Shown piece by piece: positions 18,349-26,151 of a stretch of 64,000 nt of DNA. Origin of the DNA: Curtobacterium sp. MCJR17_020 (lineage in GTDB: Bacteria; Actinomycetota; Actinomycetes; Actinomycetales; Microbacteriaceae). The stretch is from assembly GCF_003234365.2 (NCBI RefSeq), contig NZ_CP126261.1, positions 62,001-126,000 of the forward strand. The letters are read 5' to 3'. The notes beneath the pieces were generated by a model. The model was not told the origin of the DNA, made no database searches, and saw only the letters and a list, made by a program, of their open reading frames with translations. Positions within the stretch are counted from its first letter, which is position 1. The number at the start of each line of letters is the position of its first letter. Position numbers and translations under genes: made by a program.

Positions 18349-19941
18349 TCAGCGGCCCTGGCCGCGATCGGTGTCCCGGCCGCGACGCGGCGCACGCGTC
18401 TGCGTCTGCGGCTGAACCGGCGCTGGCCCCTGCCGGGCCGGGTCGTTCCAGCCCATCGACTGCGCCCACCGCTCCCACGCGGCGTTCGCTTCCGTCGTGG
18501 ATGCGGCGAGGCGTTGCGCCTCGACGAGGGCTGCACGCTCTCGGCGTGCGTCGGCGACCGCACCCGCGGTGCGGGATGCCTGTCGGAACACGGCTGTCCA
18601 CCCCGTTCGCGCGCTTGTCGACGTCGCCCGGTTCGCGAGCCGGGCGGAGTAGGCCGCGTCGCCGCGCTGCACCCTCGGCTGCCCGCGACGGCCGCGCCGT
18701 GGTGGCTGCGCCTCCTGCGCGAGCTCGTTCGACGTCTCGGCCAGCGGCCCGTGCACTGCGCGCTCGGTCAGCATCGACAGGCGCGCGTAGAACGCTGACG
18801 CTTCCGCCGGCGACATCGACGCAGTCTGCGGTACCCCAGAGAAGTCTGGCAGCACCGTCTCGCCGTACTTCCCGTTCAGCTGCCGGATCTCGTCCGACGT
18901 GGGCCGCTTACCGAGCGACGACGGCATGTCCTCGAGCTGCTTCTCGACGCGTCCGCGCCGTTTCCAGAACACCACGGCGTCCCCTTCCGTTGGAGGGTCA
19001 GACTGCCACTGTTCGCGTAGTTGCCCCAGACCCAAGTTCCGATCGAGCTTCGATCCGGCGAACCAGATCGGAGCCTGCCGGACGCCGTCGATGACTTCGG
19101 GGACGATCGCTGCGGAGTAGCCCACGACACGGTCACGGTTGTCCTTATCGAATCGAGGACGCACCAGCACGCGGTGCTGGCGGCACTGATCGATGAAGGA
19201 CACCTCGTCGGTCGCGACCGCCAGCGAGGACCGCAGCCGACGGCGCAGCTCGTCACGCTGGGTAACCCGGTCACCGTCACGACGTGCGCGCTCAAGCTCT
19301 GCAGGCGTCACACCCCGAAGCGTGGACTTGTCCTGCTCACGGGAGGCGAGCACCGTCAGCCCGTACTTGTGCTCGAGCTCGTTCGTGAGTCGCTGCGCGC
19401 GACGGAAGTCGTCGTGCACGCGAGCCTTCTCGCCGTCCTCGCGGACCAGCGACACCGCGATGTGGATGTGGTCGTTTCCCCCGGCGGACTCGCCATGCCG
19501 GATCGCAACCCACCGGCAGGACCCTGCACCGTCCGCATCGGTGAAGCCCATCCCGTCGACGAAGTCGCGCGCGATGTCACCCCACTTCGCATCCGACAGT
19601 GGACCCTCGTCGGCCTTGATCGACAGCGACGCGTGCCACACGTGCGCGTCTCGCTCGCCGACCTTCACCTTCTTGCCGAGCGCGTCGTCCCACTCCTTCA
19701 CCGGCACCGTCACCCGCGTCCCGTACAAGCGGCGTGGCATGTCCAACAGGTTCGCGATGTCGAGAGCGTCGTCCATCGTGAGCTCGCCCGCCGGGGCGTC
19801 GTGCACGATCGCGTCGTGGCCAGCCACGATGTGCGGGTTGGTGTGCGCGTTGGAGTGGTGGTGCGCCTCGCGTGTCGACTGCCCCACCAGGTACGCCAGC
19901 AGCCCGGACGCCCGGTCGCCGCGCGTGATGTTCGGCATCAT
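18349..19941 (-). CDS. Relaxase (mobilization nuclease)
   Basis: Nicks one strand at oriT and stays covalently attached during transfer. 530 residues. The N-terminal relaxase domain has a candidate catalytic Tyr at residue 17 (LLAYLVG), a conserved HVWHASLS segment at 100-107 and the metal-binding HxH in NDHIHIAVS (His 158 and 160). The C-terminal 200 residues are charged and low complexity, probably for coupling. The start ATG overlaps the stop of the MobC-like gene (ATGA), the usual mobC-relaxase arrangement. No coupling ATPase or transfer channel gene lies in the window, so the element looks mobilizable rather than self-transmissible. Confidence 0.9.
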   Translation of the reverse strand: MMPNITRGDRASGLLAYLVGQSTREAHHHSNAHTNPHIVAGHDAIVHDAPAGELTMDDALDIANLLDMPRRLYGTRVTVPVKEWDDALGKKVKVGERDAHVWHASLSIKADEGPLSDAKWGDIARDFVDGMGFTDADGAGSCRWVAIRHGESAGGNDHIHIAVSLVREDGEKARVHDDFRRAQRLTNELEHKYGLTVLASREQDKSTLRGVTPAELERARRDGDRVTQRDELRRRLRSSLAVATDEVSFIDQCRQHRVLVRPRFDKDNRDRVVGYSAAIVPEVIDGVRQAPIWFAGSKLDRNLGLGQLREQWQSDPPTEGDAVVFWKRRGRVEKQLEDMPSSLGKRPTSDEIRQLNGKYGETVLPDFSGVPQTASMSPAEASAFYARLSMLTERAVHGPLAETSNELAQEAQPPRRGRRGQPRVQRGDAAYSARLANRATSTSARTGWTAVFRQASRTAGAVADARRERAALVEAQRLAASTTEANAAWERWAQSMGWNDPARQGPAPVQPQTQTRAPRRGRDTDRGQGR

Positions 19942-20342
19942 CGGGCGTACTCCTCAACGAGGATCCGATCGATCCGATCGCACAACGTCCGGATCGCACG
20001 CAACGTGTGCGGCAGATCGCCCGCGATGCCCTCGCCGACGTTGGCCAGGCGCGCGATCTGGTTGAGGTTGTTCGAGTTCGCCGACAGCAGCCGGCGGATC
20101 GTCAACAGGTCCGCGACGCGATCGCGGCGCTCGGTCGACGACGTCCCCGACGGTTCCGCCAATGCGCTCTCCAGCAGCAGCCGCGGAATCGTGATCCCGC
20201 CGGCAGCGTGCGCCCGACCGACCAGCGCCGCCTCTTCCTCCGCGTTCACCATCACCTTGTGCGGGATGTTCCGCGGACCGGCACTGGTGTTCGCTCGCCG
20301 GCGCCTGGAACGCGCCCGAGCCGAAGGCACTGCCTCTGCCAT
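19938..20342 (-). CDS. MobC-like relaxosome accessory protein
   Basis: 134 residues. The basic N-terminus (several Arg between residues 8 and 20) is followed by a ribbon-helix-helix-like core with VMVNAEEEAAL and a MobC-type tail containing ANSNNLNQIARLANVG. MobC proteins bind oriT and help the relaxase open the strand. The ATG at 20342 is chosen because GGAGGG lies 5-10 bases upstream; longer versions of the frame reach into the hairpin-rich non-coding region. Translationally coupled to the relaxase. Confidence 0.85.
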   Translation of the reverse strand: MAEAVPSARARSRRRRANTSAGPRNIPHKVMVNAEEEAALVGRAHAAGGITIPRLLLESALAEPSGTSSTERRDRVADLLTIRRLLSANSNNLNQIARLANVGEGIAGDLPHTLRAIRTLCDRIDRILVEEYAR

Positions 20343-20437
20343 CAACGCCCTCCAGCCCAGTGCAACGAACCCGCCCCAAGCGGGGACCGGTAGGCCCAGC
20401 CTGCCGCATCTGCCACCGGAACGGAAGCAGATCAACC

Positions 20438-20530
20438 CACTTACGGAGCGTAAGTGTATAGCTTGCTCCGCTCCGCCTCCGCTCCGCACCAACACGGCGC
20501 CTAGCGCCTTCACGTGCGCAGCACGTGAAG
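20438..20530. other. Candidate origin of transfer (hairpin cluster)
   Basis: Three inverted repeats lie in the gap between the divergent mobC and a plus-strand gene: CACTTACG-GAG-CGTAAGTG at 20438-20456 (perfect 8-bp arms), GGCGC-CTA-GCGCC at 20496-20508, and CTTCACGTGC-GCA-GCACGTGAAG at 20508-20530 (perfect 10-bp arms). The first is followed by TGTATAGC, a layout like an oriT inverted repeat with the nick site just 3' of it. Position directly upstream of mobC and the relaxase is where oriT normally lies. The third hairpin, followed by TTTT, could also work as a terminator. Confidence 0.6.
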
Positions 20531-20628
20531 GTTTTCAGCAGGGACGGCACGAGCATCGCGAGTCCGATGTTCGGCGCACGTCGAAAGTGTGTGACCTTGC
20601 GCGCGCGGGCCCGTCTTTCACTGGATGC

Positions 20629-20994
20629 ATGGCAACCAGATACGACCTCGACGACATCACCCGCCGCGCCGAAGAAGCGCACCAGCAGCGCCTCGCCGCG
20701 CTCCGCGACACCGTCACCGCAGCTGACGCAGTGGCCGACGCCGAAGCCCAGCTCGTGCAGCTGCGCTCCGACCTGGACACCGCCGTCGCACTCGCTGTCG
20801 ACGCCGGGTGGAACGAGTCCGAGCTCGCCAGCTTCGGACTGCCGACGGCGTCGCCGAAACCGGCGAAGAAGCGCACCAATACCACCCGGCGGCGCAACTT
20901 CAACGGCAGCGCGGCAACGACCCCGTCGCGAGAGATCTCTCGTGCAGAAGACACCGACGCATCCGATCCCGCAGCAGACCAGGCCGCCGCGTAG
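20629..20994 (+). CDS. Small charged protein, possible coiled coil
   Basis: 121 residues, family not recognised. Residues 1-75 form a predicted helix rich in Ala, Arg, Glu and Asp (LDDITRRAEEAHQQRL onwards) that could be a coiled coil. The C-terminal 45 residues are basic then acidic low-complexity sequence. The ATG at 20629 is chosen as the first Met of the coherent frame. It is divergent from mobC across the candidate oriT and 30 bp upstream of the 503-residue gene, so it may be a DNA-transfer accessory protein. Confidence 0.6.
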   Translation: MATRYDLDDITRRAEEAHQQRLAALRDTVTAADAVADAEAQLVQLRSDLDTAVALAVDAGWNESELASFGLPTASPKPAKKRTNTTRRRNFNGSAATTPSREISRAEDTDASDPAADQAAA

Positions 20995-21024
20995 CGGTCG
21001 GACCAAAAACGAAGGAGCAACACC

Positions 21025-22536
21025 ATGTCCGACCCGCAAACCCGCACCGGATTCCTTGCCCGGTTCCGTCGACAGGACCGCGCCCCCATCACCACACCCA
21101 CACAGGACGAGCAGGCAGCCGAACAGGCGTCGTCGCTCGCCGACATCGCACGCTCCAACGTGGACCTCGGCCGGCACGCGGCCGAACGCACCCGCGACGA
21201 CCTCGCCGCAAGCAGGACATCGCAGGACCAAGTCACCGCAGCCGCAGCCGAGCGCGCAGCCGCGCTCGACGACGCCATGCACAACCTGACCGTGAAGAGC
21301 GCATCACCGGAGACGACCGTGCGGATCGCAGCGGAGGCGTACGGCGAGTGGCAGCACACCTCGCCCGCGGTTGCAGAACGCGCGGTGAACTTGTTCACCG
21401 CAGCACACGAAGACACCGGCGTCGCAGCCGCGGCGCCCCTCAGCGAGATCGCAGCGGCAGCCGACACCGACCGGTTCCACGACCAAGCCGTCCGCGGCGT
21501 CGAGTTCGGGCTGCGCAGCTCGGCAGCAACACAAGACGACCTCGCATCCGGAGTCGTCGAGACAGCCGACCTCGAAGGGTATGCCGACGGTGTCCGGGAC
21601 CACGTCAACGCCGCAATCGACCGTCTCGTAAACGACCCCGGCAGCGCCGCAAGCGCCGTCGAACTCGCAGCGAACGCGTACGCAGAGTTCGGCTCCGCGA
21701 CCAACGCCGAGGCGCTCTACGCGGCCGCGCACGAAACCGCCGACACCACCCCCACCGCGCCACTCGTCGACATCCTCACCAGAGTCATCGACCGCTGGTC
21801 CGCCGCGGACGAAGCGGCCGCCGCGGAATACCGCCGGCTCGGGAGCGAACAGGCAGCCGCCGCTACGGACGTCGACAGCCCGCTCACCAGCACCGGCGAA
21901 TTGATCTCCCTCGAGGTCGACCAGCACGTCGGGCAGATGACGCAGGACTGGGTCGAGCTCGCAGCCGAACCAGGGCGGGAAGTCGACGCGCACAGCGCGT
22001 ACGTCGCGCTCACCGCGGAGGTCGACAACCTGCACCTCGACGGTACCTACCTCGACCCCCGCACCAAGGAGCGTGCGACCGCACTACCGGCCTTCGTACC
22101 CGAAGACGTCGCGATCCACATCGCCGACCTTCACGCACGCCTGGAGACGTTCGAGGGCGCCGCGGACGTGTACTCCGGCAACACCGGGCCGGACTGGTAC
22201 GACGGCGAAGATGCACCGGCACCTGATCCCGTCCAAGCCCGAGCAGCCGACACCGAGGCCAATACCGTCCGCACAGAACTGCACCGGTACATCGACGAGA
22301 ACGGCCTCACCGGAACCCAGTGGGACCCGCGCACCACCGAAACCGGAACGCCGGCACCCGCAGCTGCGGAGAGCAATGCCGGCACACCGCCGCACGGGCC
22401 GGTGACCTCCTACCCGATGAATGTCGCGTCGTCGCTGCGGAGCGCGGCGGCCGCGCCGGCCGCGGCCGCGACGCCATCGGCCGCGCCGACTCGTCCGACT
22501 TCGTCGACGCAGCGCGGCGGCGGTGTCGAGCGATGA
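21025..22536 (+). CDS. 503-residue Ala-rich protein with C-terminal SYPM motif
   Basis: No known family recognised. Very rich in Ala, Asp, Glu and Thr, with a largely helical pattern. Two internal segments look alike: around residues 90-135 (TTVRIAAEAYGEW...LFTAAHEDT) and 205-250 (SAVELAANAYAEF...LYAAAHETA), suggesting an internal duplication. Near the end, SYPMNVASSL followed by an Ala run starts at residue 462, 42 residues before the C-terminus, matching the motif in the Fic and relaxase-operon proteins. GAAGGAGC precedes the ATG. A translocated effector, a structural helper of the relaxosome and a regulator are all possible. Confidence 0.75.
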   Translation: MSDPQTRTGFLARFRRQDRAPITTPTQDEQAAEQASSLADIARSNVDLGRHAAERTRDDLAASRTSQDQVTAAAAERAAALDDAMHNLTVKSASPETTVRIAAEAYGEWQHTSPAVAERAVNLFTAAHEDTGVAAAAPLSEIAAAADTDRFHDQAVRGVEFGLRSSAATQDDLASGVVETADLEGYADGVRDHVNAAIDRLVNDPGSAASAVELAANAYAEFGSATNAEALYAAAHETADTTPTAPLVDILTRVIDRWSAADEAAAAEYRRLGSEQAAAATDVDSPLTSTGELISLEVDQHVGQMTQDWVELAAEPGREVDAHSAYVALTAEVDNLHLDGTYLDPRTKERATALPAFVPEDVAIHIADLHARLETFEGAADVYSGNTGPDWYDGEDAPAPDPVQARAADTEANTVRTELHRYIDENGLTGTQWDPRTTETGTPAPAAAESNAGTPPHGPVTSYPMNVASSLRSAAAAPAAAATPSAAPTRPTSSTQRGGGVER

Positions 22537-22567
22537 CGTCCATGCCCGTCCCGGTCACCGGGAACCG

Positions 22568-22732
22568 GTGACCGGGGTGCGTTCCCGTCGCGGCCAGCAG
22601 CTCGCCATCGCCGGCGCGCTGCTGGCCGCCGCCATCATCGGCGCCCTCCTCGCCCCGATCGTGCACCCCACCGAGGTGGCGCCGGCTCCGACCCACTCGC
22701 CGACAGCACGGCCAGCGGAGGACGAGTCATGA
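22568..22732 (+). CDS. Small single-span membrane protein
   Basis: 54 codons from GTG: basic N-terminus (RSRRGQQ), one hydrophobic helix at about residues 12-32 rich in Ala/Ile/Leu, then a Pro/Thr-rich tail. It follows the 503-residue gene by 31 bp and its stop overlaps the ATG of a 32-codon frame, indicating translational coupling. Function unknown; a second in-frame GTG three codons later is an alternative start. Confidence 0.5.
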   Translation: MTGVRSRRGQQLAIAGALLAAAIIGALLAPIVHPTEVAPAPTHSPTARPAEDES

Positions 22733-22827
22733 CGACGAAGACCGATGGCGGATCGCTCGGCCGCGGCGCCCACGCATTGCCGCCGACGGCCCTCGGTGAC
22801 GGCACCGACGACGTCGCAGTCGCATGA
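22729..22827 (+). CDS. Possible 32-residue peptide in an overlapping chain
   Basis: Short frame beginning inside the stop of the membrane peptide (ATGA). Followed by another micro-frame of 15 codons (ATG 22824) whose stop in turn overlaps the GTG of the Cys-containing gene at 22868. The end-to-start overlaps may keep ribosomes moving along the message; the peptide itself may have no function. Confidence 0.3.
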   Translation: MTTKTDGGSLGRGAHALPPTALGDGTDDVAVA

Positions 22828-22867
22828 GAGCAACAGCGATCACGCCGCAGTGCGGGAGACTGCAGCT

Positions 22868-23095
22868 GTGACCGTGAACCCGACCGTGATCATGCGGTGC
22901 GACCACCCCGGCTGCACCGCAACCCTCGTGCCCGCCTACGACGGCGAAGACATCGACGGAGTCCGGCTCATCGCCCGCGAACAGTCCTGGCTGCCCGCGA
23001 ACACCCCGGAGGGCCGGCGGCGCGGGTTCGTTGACCTCTGCCCCGCCCACAGCAGCCCGGTCGCCCTCTGGCGGGACAGCAAGCCGGGCACCTGA
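22868..23095 (+). CDS. Small Cys/His protein (putative zinc-binding), element copy 1
   Basis: 75 residues from GTG. Contains RCDHPGC near the N-terminus and DLCPAH near the C-terminus, a C-x4-C plus C-x2-H pattern suited to one zinc ion, with the core DIDGVRLIAREQSWLPA between them. A clear paralogue lies at 48331-48543 on the second mobile patch. The family is unknown to me by name. It is convergent with the Fic toxin gene. Confidence 0.65.
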   Translation: MTVNPTVIMRCDHPGCTATLVPAYDGEDIDGVRLIAREQSWLPANTPEGRRRGFVDLCPAHSSPVALWRDSKPGT

Positions 23096-23107
23096 ACCGT
23101 CGAAGGG

Positions 23108-23923
23108 TCAGTCCCGACCGTGCGACCGGTCGATCCGCGGCAGTTGCGCCCCCGTCGATGGCTGTGTCGGCCGATGGTCGGTTGCTGCACTGGCGCGCAG
23201 CGCCTCCGTAATCGTCATCGGGTACGACGTCGCTCGAGCAGGGAGCGTGCGTGGCAGCGGTGTCACCGCGTCGCCGAGGACCTCCGCGAGCCGGTCGGAA
23301 CGGCCGGTGGCCTGGCTGTAGAAGCGAGCCGCGACGAACCGGTCGCGAAGCGGCTCCCCAACCTGGAACGGTGCCGGATCCAGGCGGTAGCCGGCGTGCT
23401 CGGCGAGCTGCTGGAAGAACACGAACTGCGCGCGGGTATTGCCCTCTCGGAACGAGTGCACCACGTTGAGCTCCGCCCACCGCTCTGCCACCTGGTCGAC
23501 GAAGTCCGTTCGTCCCAAACCGGTGAGGTGGTTCGCGTCGGCGAGCTTGCGGTACTCGGCTTCCGCGGCGTCTGCCACCTGCGGGCCCGGGTAGTACCCA
23601 TACGGGACGGTCGGCGCTTCGGGATCCCCGACAGCGAAGTTGACCACGTCCGGGCCGCTCTTGCTCATCCGCCCATCGGGACCAATGCGTTCCTGGCCGG
23701 CCCACTCGTAGACGTCTTGGAAGATCCGGCGGTGGATCTCCTTCATGTGGTCGTAGTCAAACCGACCCTGCACCGGATCCTCGGCGAGTTCGACGAGCCG
23801 GACCTGCGCGGCGAACTCTTCCTTCGCGGCGAGGTCCGCCGCATCGGTGGCGCCGAGCTTGTTCCGGAGAACAGTCGTGCCCGGGATGAAGTAGTCATCC
23901 CAGGCACGGAAGGTGGTCGGCAC
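23108..23923 (-). CDS. Fic domain protein with C-terminal SYPM motif (toxin or effector)
   Basis: Fic enzymes usually transfer AMP from ATP to a protein target (DNA gyrase and topoisomerase IV in the VbhT/FicT group). 271 residues: Fic core about 30-215, flap region before it, and active-site loop HSFREGNTR at 156-164 with catalytic His 156, acidic residue and the anion-binding GN/Arg. The element-wide motif SYPMTITEAL begins at residue 233, exactly 39 residues from the end, outside the Fic fold. A small VbhA-like gene lies immediately upstream. Bartonella VbhT is also a Fic toxin on a conjugative plasmid with its own secretion signal, so an effector carried through conjugation is plausible. 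Confidence 0.85.
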   Translation of the reverse strand: MPTTFRAWDDYFIPGTTVLRNKLGATDAADLAAKEEFAAQVRLVELAEDPVQGRFDYDHMKEIHRRIFQDVYEWAGQERIGPDGRMSKSGPDVVNFAVGDPEAPTVPYGYYPGPQVADAAEAEYRKLADANHLTGLGRTDFVDQVAERWAELNVVHSFREGNTRAQFVFFQQLAEHAGYRLDPAPFQVGEPLRDRFVAARFYSQATGRSDRLAEVLGDAVTPLPRTLPARATSYPMTITEALRASAATDHRPTQPSTGAQLPRIDRSHGRD

Positions 23924-23926
23924 GGA

Positions 23927-24130
23927 TCAGCGGGCGTCGATGTGGGCCATTCCAGCAGCGATCGCGTCTTCCGCGGTCATGGAGCCGTCGGCGACGCGGC
24001 GGCTGTATTCGCGGAGGATCGGGTCGGTGACCTGGTGGCCGGCCGCGCCGAGCGCAGCGTCCGCGAACAACAGACGACGCTCTGCCTGGGTCGCCGGAAC
24101 GGTGCGGGTGCCGGGCGCAGTGGTGCTCAT
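23927..24130 (-). CDS. VbhA-like antitoxin partner of the Fic protein
   Basis: 67 residues, three gene-bases away from the Fic start. The tail DPILREYSRRVADGSMTAEDAIA matches the two-helix pattern of VbhA-family antitoxins, which normally block the Fic ATP site with a Glu in an S/TxxxEG motif. Here the corresponding place reads ALGAAG, that is Ala at residue 30 where Glu is expected. Either inhibition works differently or the antitoxin is weakened. AGGAGG nine bases before the ATG is a strong ribosome-binding site, consistent with antitoxin excess. Confidence 0.65.
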   Translation of the reverse strand: MSTTAPGTRTVPATQAERRLLFADAALGAAGHQVTDPILREYSRRVADGSMTAEDAIAAGMAHIDAR

Positions 24131-24154
24131 AGTCGCGTTCCTCCTGGGTGAATT

Positions 24155-24574
24155 CTACCGCGGATTGGCCTGCTGAACAGGGTCTACTGGTTCGTCGTCG
24201 TCGGGGTCGTCCCAGTGCAGGAGCCGGGTCGCGGCGCCCTGGTAGCGGCCCTTGTTGGCGTGGATTGCGCAGTCGTGGTTGTCGTGGTCGTACGCGGCCC
24301 GGTAGTACCGGTCGGCGTCGAAGTCCGCAGCGTTGAACGCGTTCTGTGCGGCGTCGACCTCTGCTTGCCGGGACTCGTAGCCCCACCGTTGCCCTTGCCG
24401 GAAGATTGCCCAGTCCCGTGGGGTGAACTCCCCCATCGGGATCTCCGCAGCGCCTCCGTCCGCCGGCGGGGCCGCCAGCTCGTCGAGATCAGCCGGAGCC
24501 GCGAATGCATCCGGGATCAGCGGCGATTCCGTCGTCGCTTCTCGTGCGAACATGAACGTGCGGCGCTCGACCAT
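24155..24574 (-). CDS. Hypothetical element protein
   Basis: 139 residues, no family recognised. Acidic N-terminal 50 residues, then an aromatic, basic core (TPRDWAIFRQGQRWGYESRQ) and a segment with several His/Cys (YDHDNHDCAIHANKGRYQG). Start chosen at the ATG overlapping the upstream stop (ATGA). It is the last of a chain of minus-strand genes from 26151 down to here joined by 4-bp overlaps. Confidence 0.55.
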   Translation of the reverse strand: MVERRTFMFAREATTESPLIPDAFAAPADLDELAAPPADGGAAEIPMGEFTPRDWAIFRQGQRWGYESRQAEVDAAQNAFNAADFDADRYYRAAYDHDNHDCAIHANKGRYQGAATRLLHWDDPDDDEPVDPVQQANPR

Positions 24575-24822
24575 CAGGACATCAGCCCGTGCAACGGCTC
24601 CGGGACGGCCGAGCATACTGCCCACGTGTCGACGTCGAACGAGCGGAGCTCGTCGCCGTTGATCAGCTCGATTCGACCGTCTAGGTCGATGCCATGGAGG
24701 GCGCCGGTGACGAGTTCGTGCCGCCACTCCCCCTCGAGCGGGAACCAACGGACCAGACCGACGACATCGCCGACGGGAATCTCGAACCCCTGCACACGAA
24801 TCCGGCGCCGCCCCGCGCTCAC
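24574..24822 (-). CDS. Small hypothetical beta-rich protein
   Basis: 82 residues, family unknown. Alternating hydrophobic pattern (IRVQGFEIPVGDVVGLVRW, then LVTGALHGIDLDGRIELI) suggests a small beta barrel. Overlaps both neighbours by 4 bp, so it is expressed within the same operon. No motif points to a function. Confidence 0.55.
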   Translation of the reverse strand: MSAGRRRIRVQGFEIPVGDVVGLVRWFPLEGEWRHELVTGALHGIDLDGRIELINGDELRSFDVDTWAVCSAVPEPLHGLMS

Positions 24823-25451
24823 CGGTTCCTCCCCCGTCGCCGGCGGCCGCGCAGATCAACCCATGCCAGGCCGCCGAGGAACAGCACGATCAACGACTGC
24901 ACGCTAACCACGAAGAACAGCCAGGAGGCGGCCGGTCCGAACGGGCCCTGCGCGACGGTGCGCAGTGTCAGCAGCAGCATCGCGATCGCGACAACCAGGA
25001 ACACCAGGCCGCGAACGCGGCGACTCTTCGCGAACACGATGCGTTCACCGGTGCAGTTCTCCCACCGCGACAGCATCGTCCGCGCTGCTGCGATCGCGGC
25101 ACGCGTGTCCTCGTCCAGATCGCCTCGGCTGGTGAGCTCGTCGATGTTCGCAGCGACCGCGGGGAAGAACACTCCGTGCTTTGTGCGGGTGACGTTGCGG
25201 ATCTCCTGCCGGAGCAGCTGCCGACGACGCTCCGCCGGCACAACGCCGGACAGCACCAACGCGGCCCGCACCCGATACCCGTTCGTCCAGCTCGTGGCGA
25301 GTGCGAGGACCTCCACGGGCGGTGCGACCGGGTCGAGGATCCCCTCGGCGCGGTCGCCCTCCTGGCCGGAGTGCAGCAACGCCACGACGTCGTCGACGCT
25401 CCGGGCGTTCTGCTTCGTGGTCTGCCCCATCGTTCTAGTGTCTTCGATCAT
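24819..25451 (-). CDS. Hypothetical protein with two C-terminal membrane helices
   Basis: 210 residues. The N-terminal 140 residues look soluble and helical; two hydrophobic helices at about 149-168 and 177-198 anchor it, ending in an Arg-rich cytoplasmic tail. ATG start overlaps the upstream stop; a second Met at residue 8 is an alternative. Could be a membrane-associated component of the mobile element; no family recognised. Confidence 0.6.
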   Translation of the reverse strand: MIEDTRTMGQTTKQNARSVDDVVALLHSGQEGDRAEGILDPVAPPVEVLALATSWTNGYRVRAALVLSGVVPAERRRQLLRQEIRNVTRTKHGVFFPAVAANIDELTSRGDLDEDTRAAIAAARTMLSRWENCTGERIVFAKSRRVRGLVFLVVAIAMLLLTLRTVAQGPFGPAASWLFFVVSVQSLIVLFLGGLAWVDLRGRRRRGRNR

Positions 25452-25903
25452 GCGTGGGTGCCGGCGTACTGGGGAAACATGCGGTCAATCGCCACCTCGT
25501 GACGGGCGGCGCGGTCGTGCTCGCCGCGGGTGCGGGAGATCTCCGCGAACGTCGGACCCGACCCGGACGGTTCAGCGGGCGCCGGTCGGCGGCACATCTC
25601 GGCGTAGTACCGATCTGCATCGTGCTCGGCCTGCTGGAGGCGGGACCGCAGCTCGAGAACCTCGGCCATGAGCGCCGGGGTAGCCATCTGGAACCCGACC
25701 ATGAACCCAGCCTCGTAGACCTGCTGCTGCTCGTCGGACAGTTCCCATTCGCGGACGTTTTCGGACGGGTCGGCGGTGGCCTGGTCGATCGCGCGGAAGG
25801 CGGTGACGGTGTCGCCGGCGTAGAGCTCGTCGACGGCAGCACGGGTCTCCGGCTGGATGACGTCGGGGCGGACGGTGGTCGGACGCTCGAGGGTCATCGT
25901 CAT
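25448..25903 (-). CDS. Hypothetical element protein
   Basis: 151 residues from the ATG that overlaps the glutaredoxin stop. Helical middle with ELSDEQQQVYEAGFMVGFQM and a possible coiled coil around LELRSRLQQAEHDADRYY (residues 83-100). No known domain recognised. Coupled at both ends to neighbours by 4-bp overlaps. Confidence 0.55.
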   Translation of the reverse strand: MTMTLERPTTVRPDVIQPETRAAVDELYAGDTVTAFRAIDQATADPSENVREWELSDEQQQVYEAGFMVGFQMATPALMAEVLELRSRLQQAEHDADRYYAEMCRRPAPAEPSGSGPTFAEISRTRGEHDRAARHEVAIDRMFPQYAGTHA

Positions 25904-26151
25904 CACGCGGCCGTGCTCGAGGCGAGTTCGCTGATCTTGTCGGGGCGGAACCCGCTCCAGGAGCCGGTCGCCGTGTCGGTGACGACGATGGGGGCGTTGG
26001 TACCGAGGGAGGTCTTCCACTCGTCGATCTGCGCCTGGTCGACGTCTTCGAGGTGCAGCTCGGTGTACTCGATGCCGGCGGATGCGAGAGCACGCTCCGT
26101 GGCCTTGCACATGCCGCAGAACCCGGACTTGGTGTAAACCGTGATGCTCAT
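25903..26151 (-). CDS. Glutaredoxin / NrdH-like thiol protein
   Basis: 82 residues with the thioredoxin-fold redox motif CGMC at residues 11-14 (YTKSGFCGMCKATE), a cis-Pro region in APIVVTD and GFRPDKI near the end. NrdH-type proteins reduce ribonucleotide reductase or other targets using NADPH. First gene of the overlapping minus-strand operon; AAAGGGTG precedes the ATG. Phage and plasmid copies of such genes are common. Confidence 0.8.
   Translation of the reverse strand: MSITVYTKSGFCGMCKATERALASAGIEYTELHLEDVDQAQIDEWKTSLGTNAPIVVTDTATGSWSGFRPDKISELASSTAA

Noticed and set aside
19021..20628. Long plus-strand frame across the relaxase and mobC genes
   Set aside because: Opposite strand of two recognised mobilization genes; only the part from 20629 has independent support.
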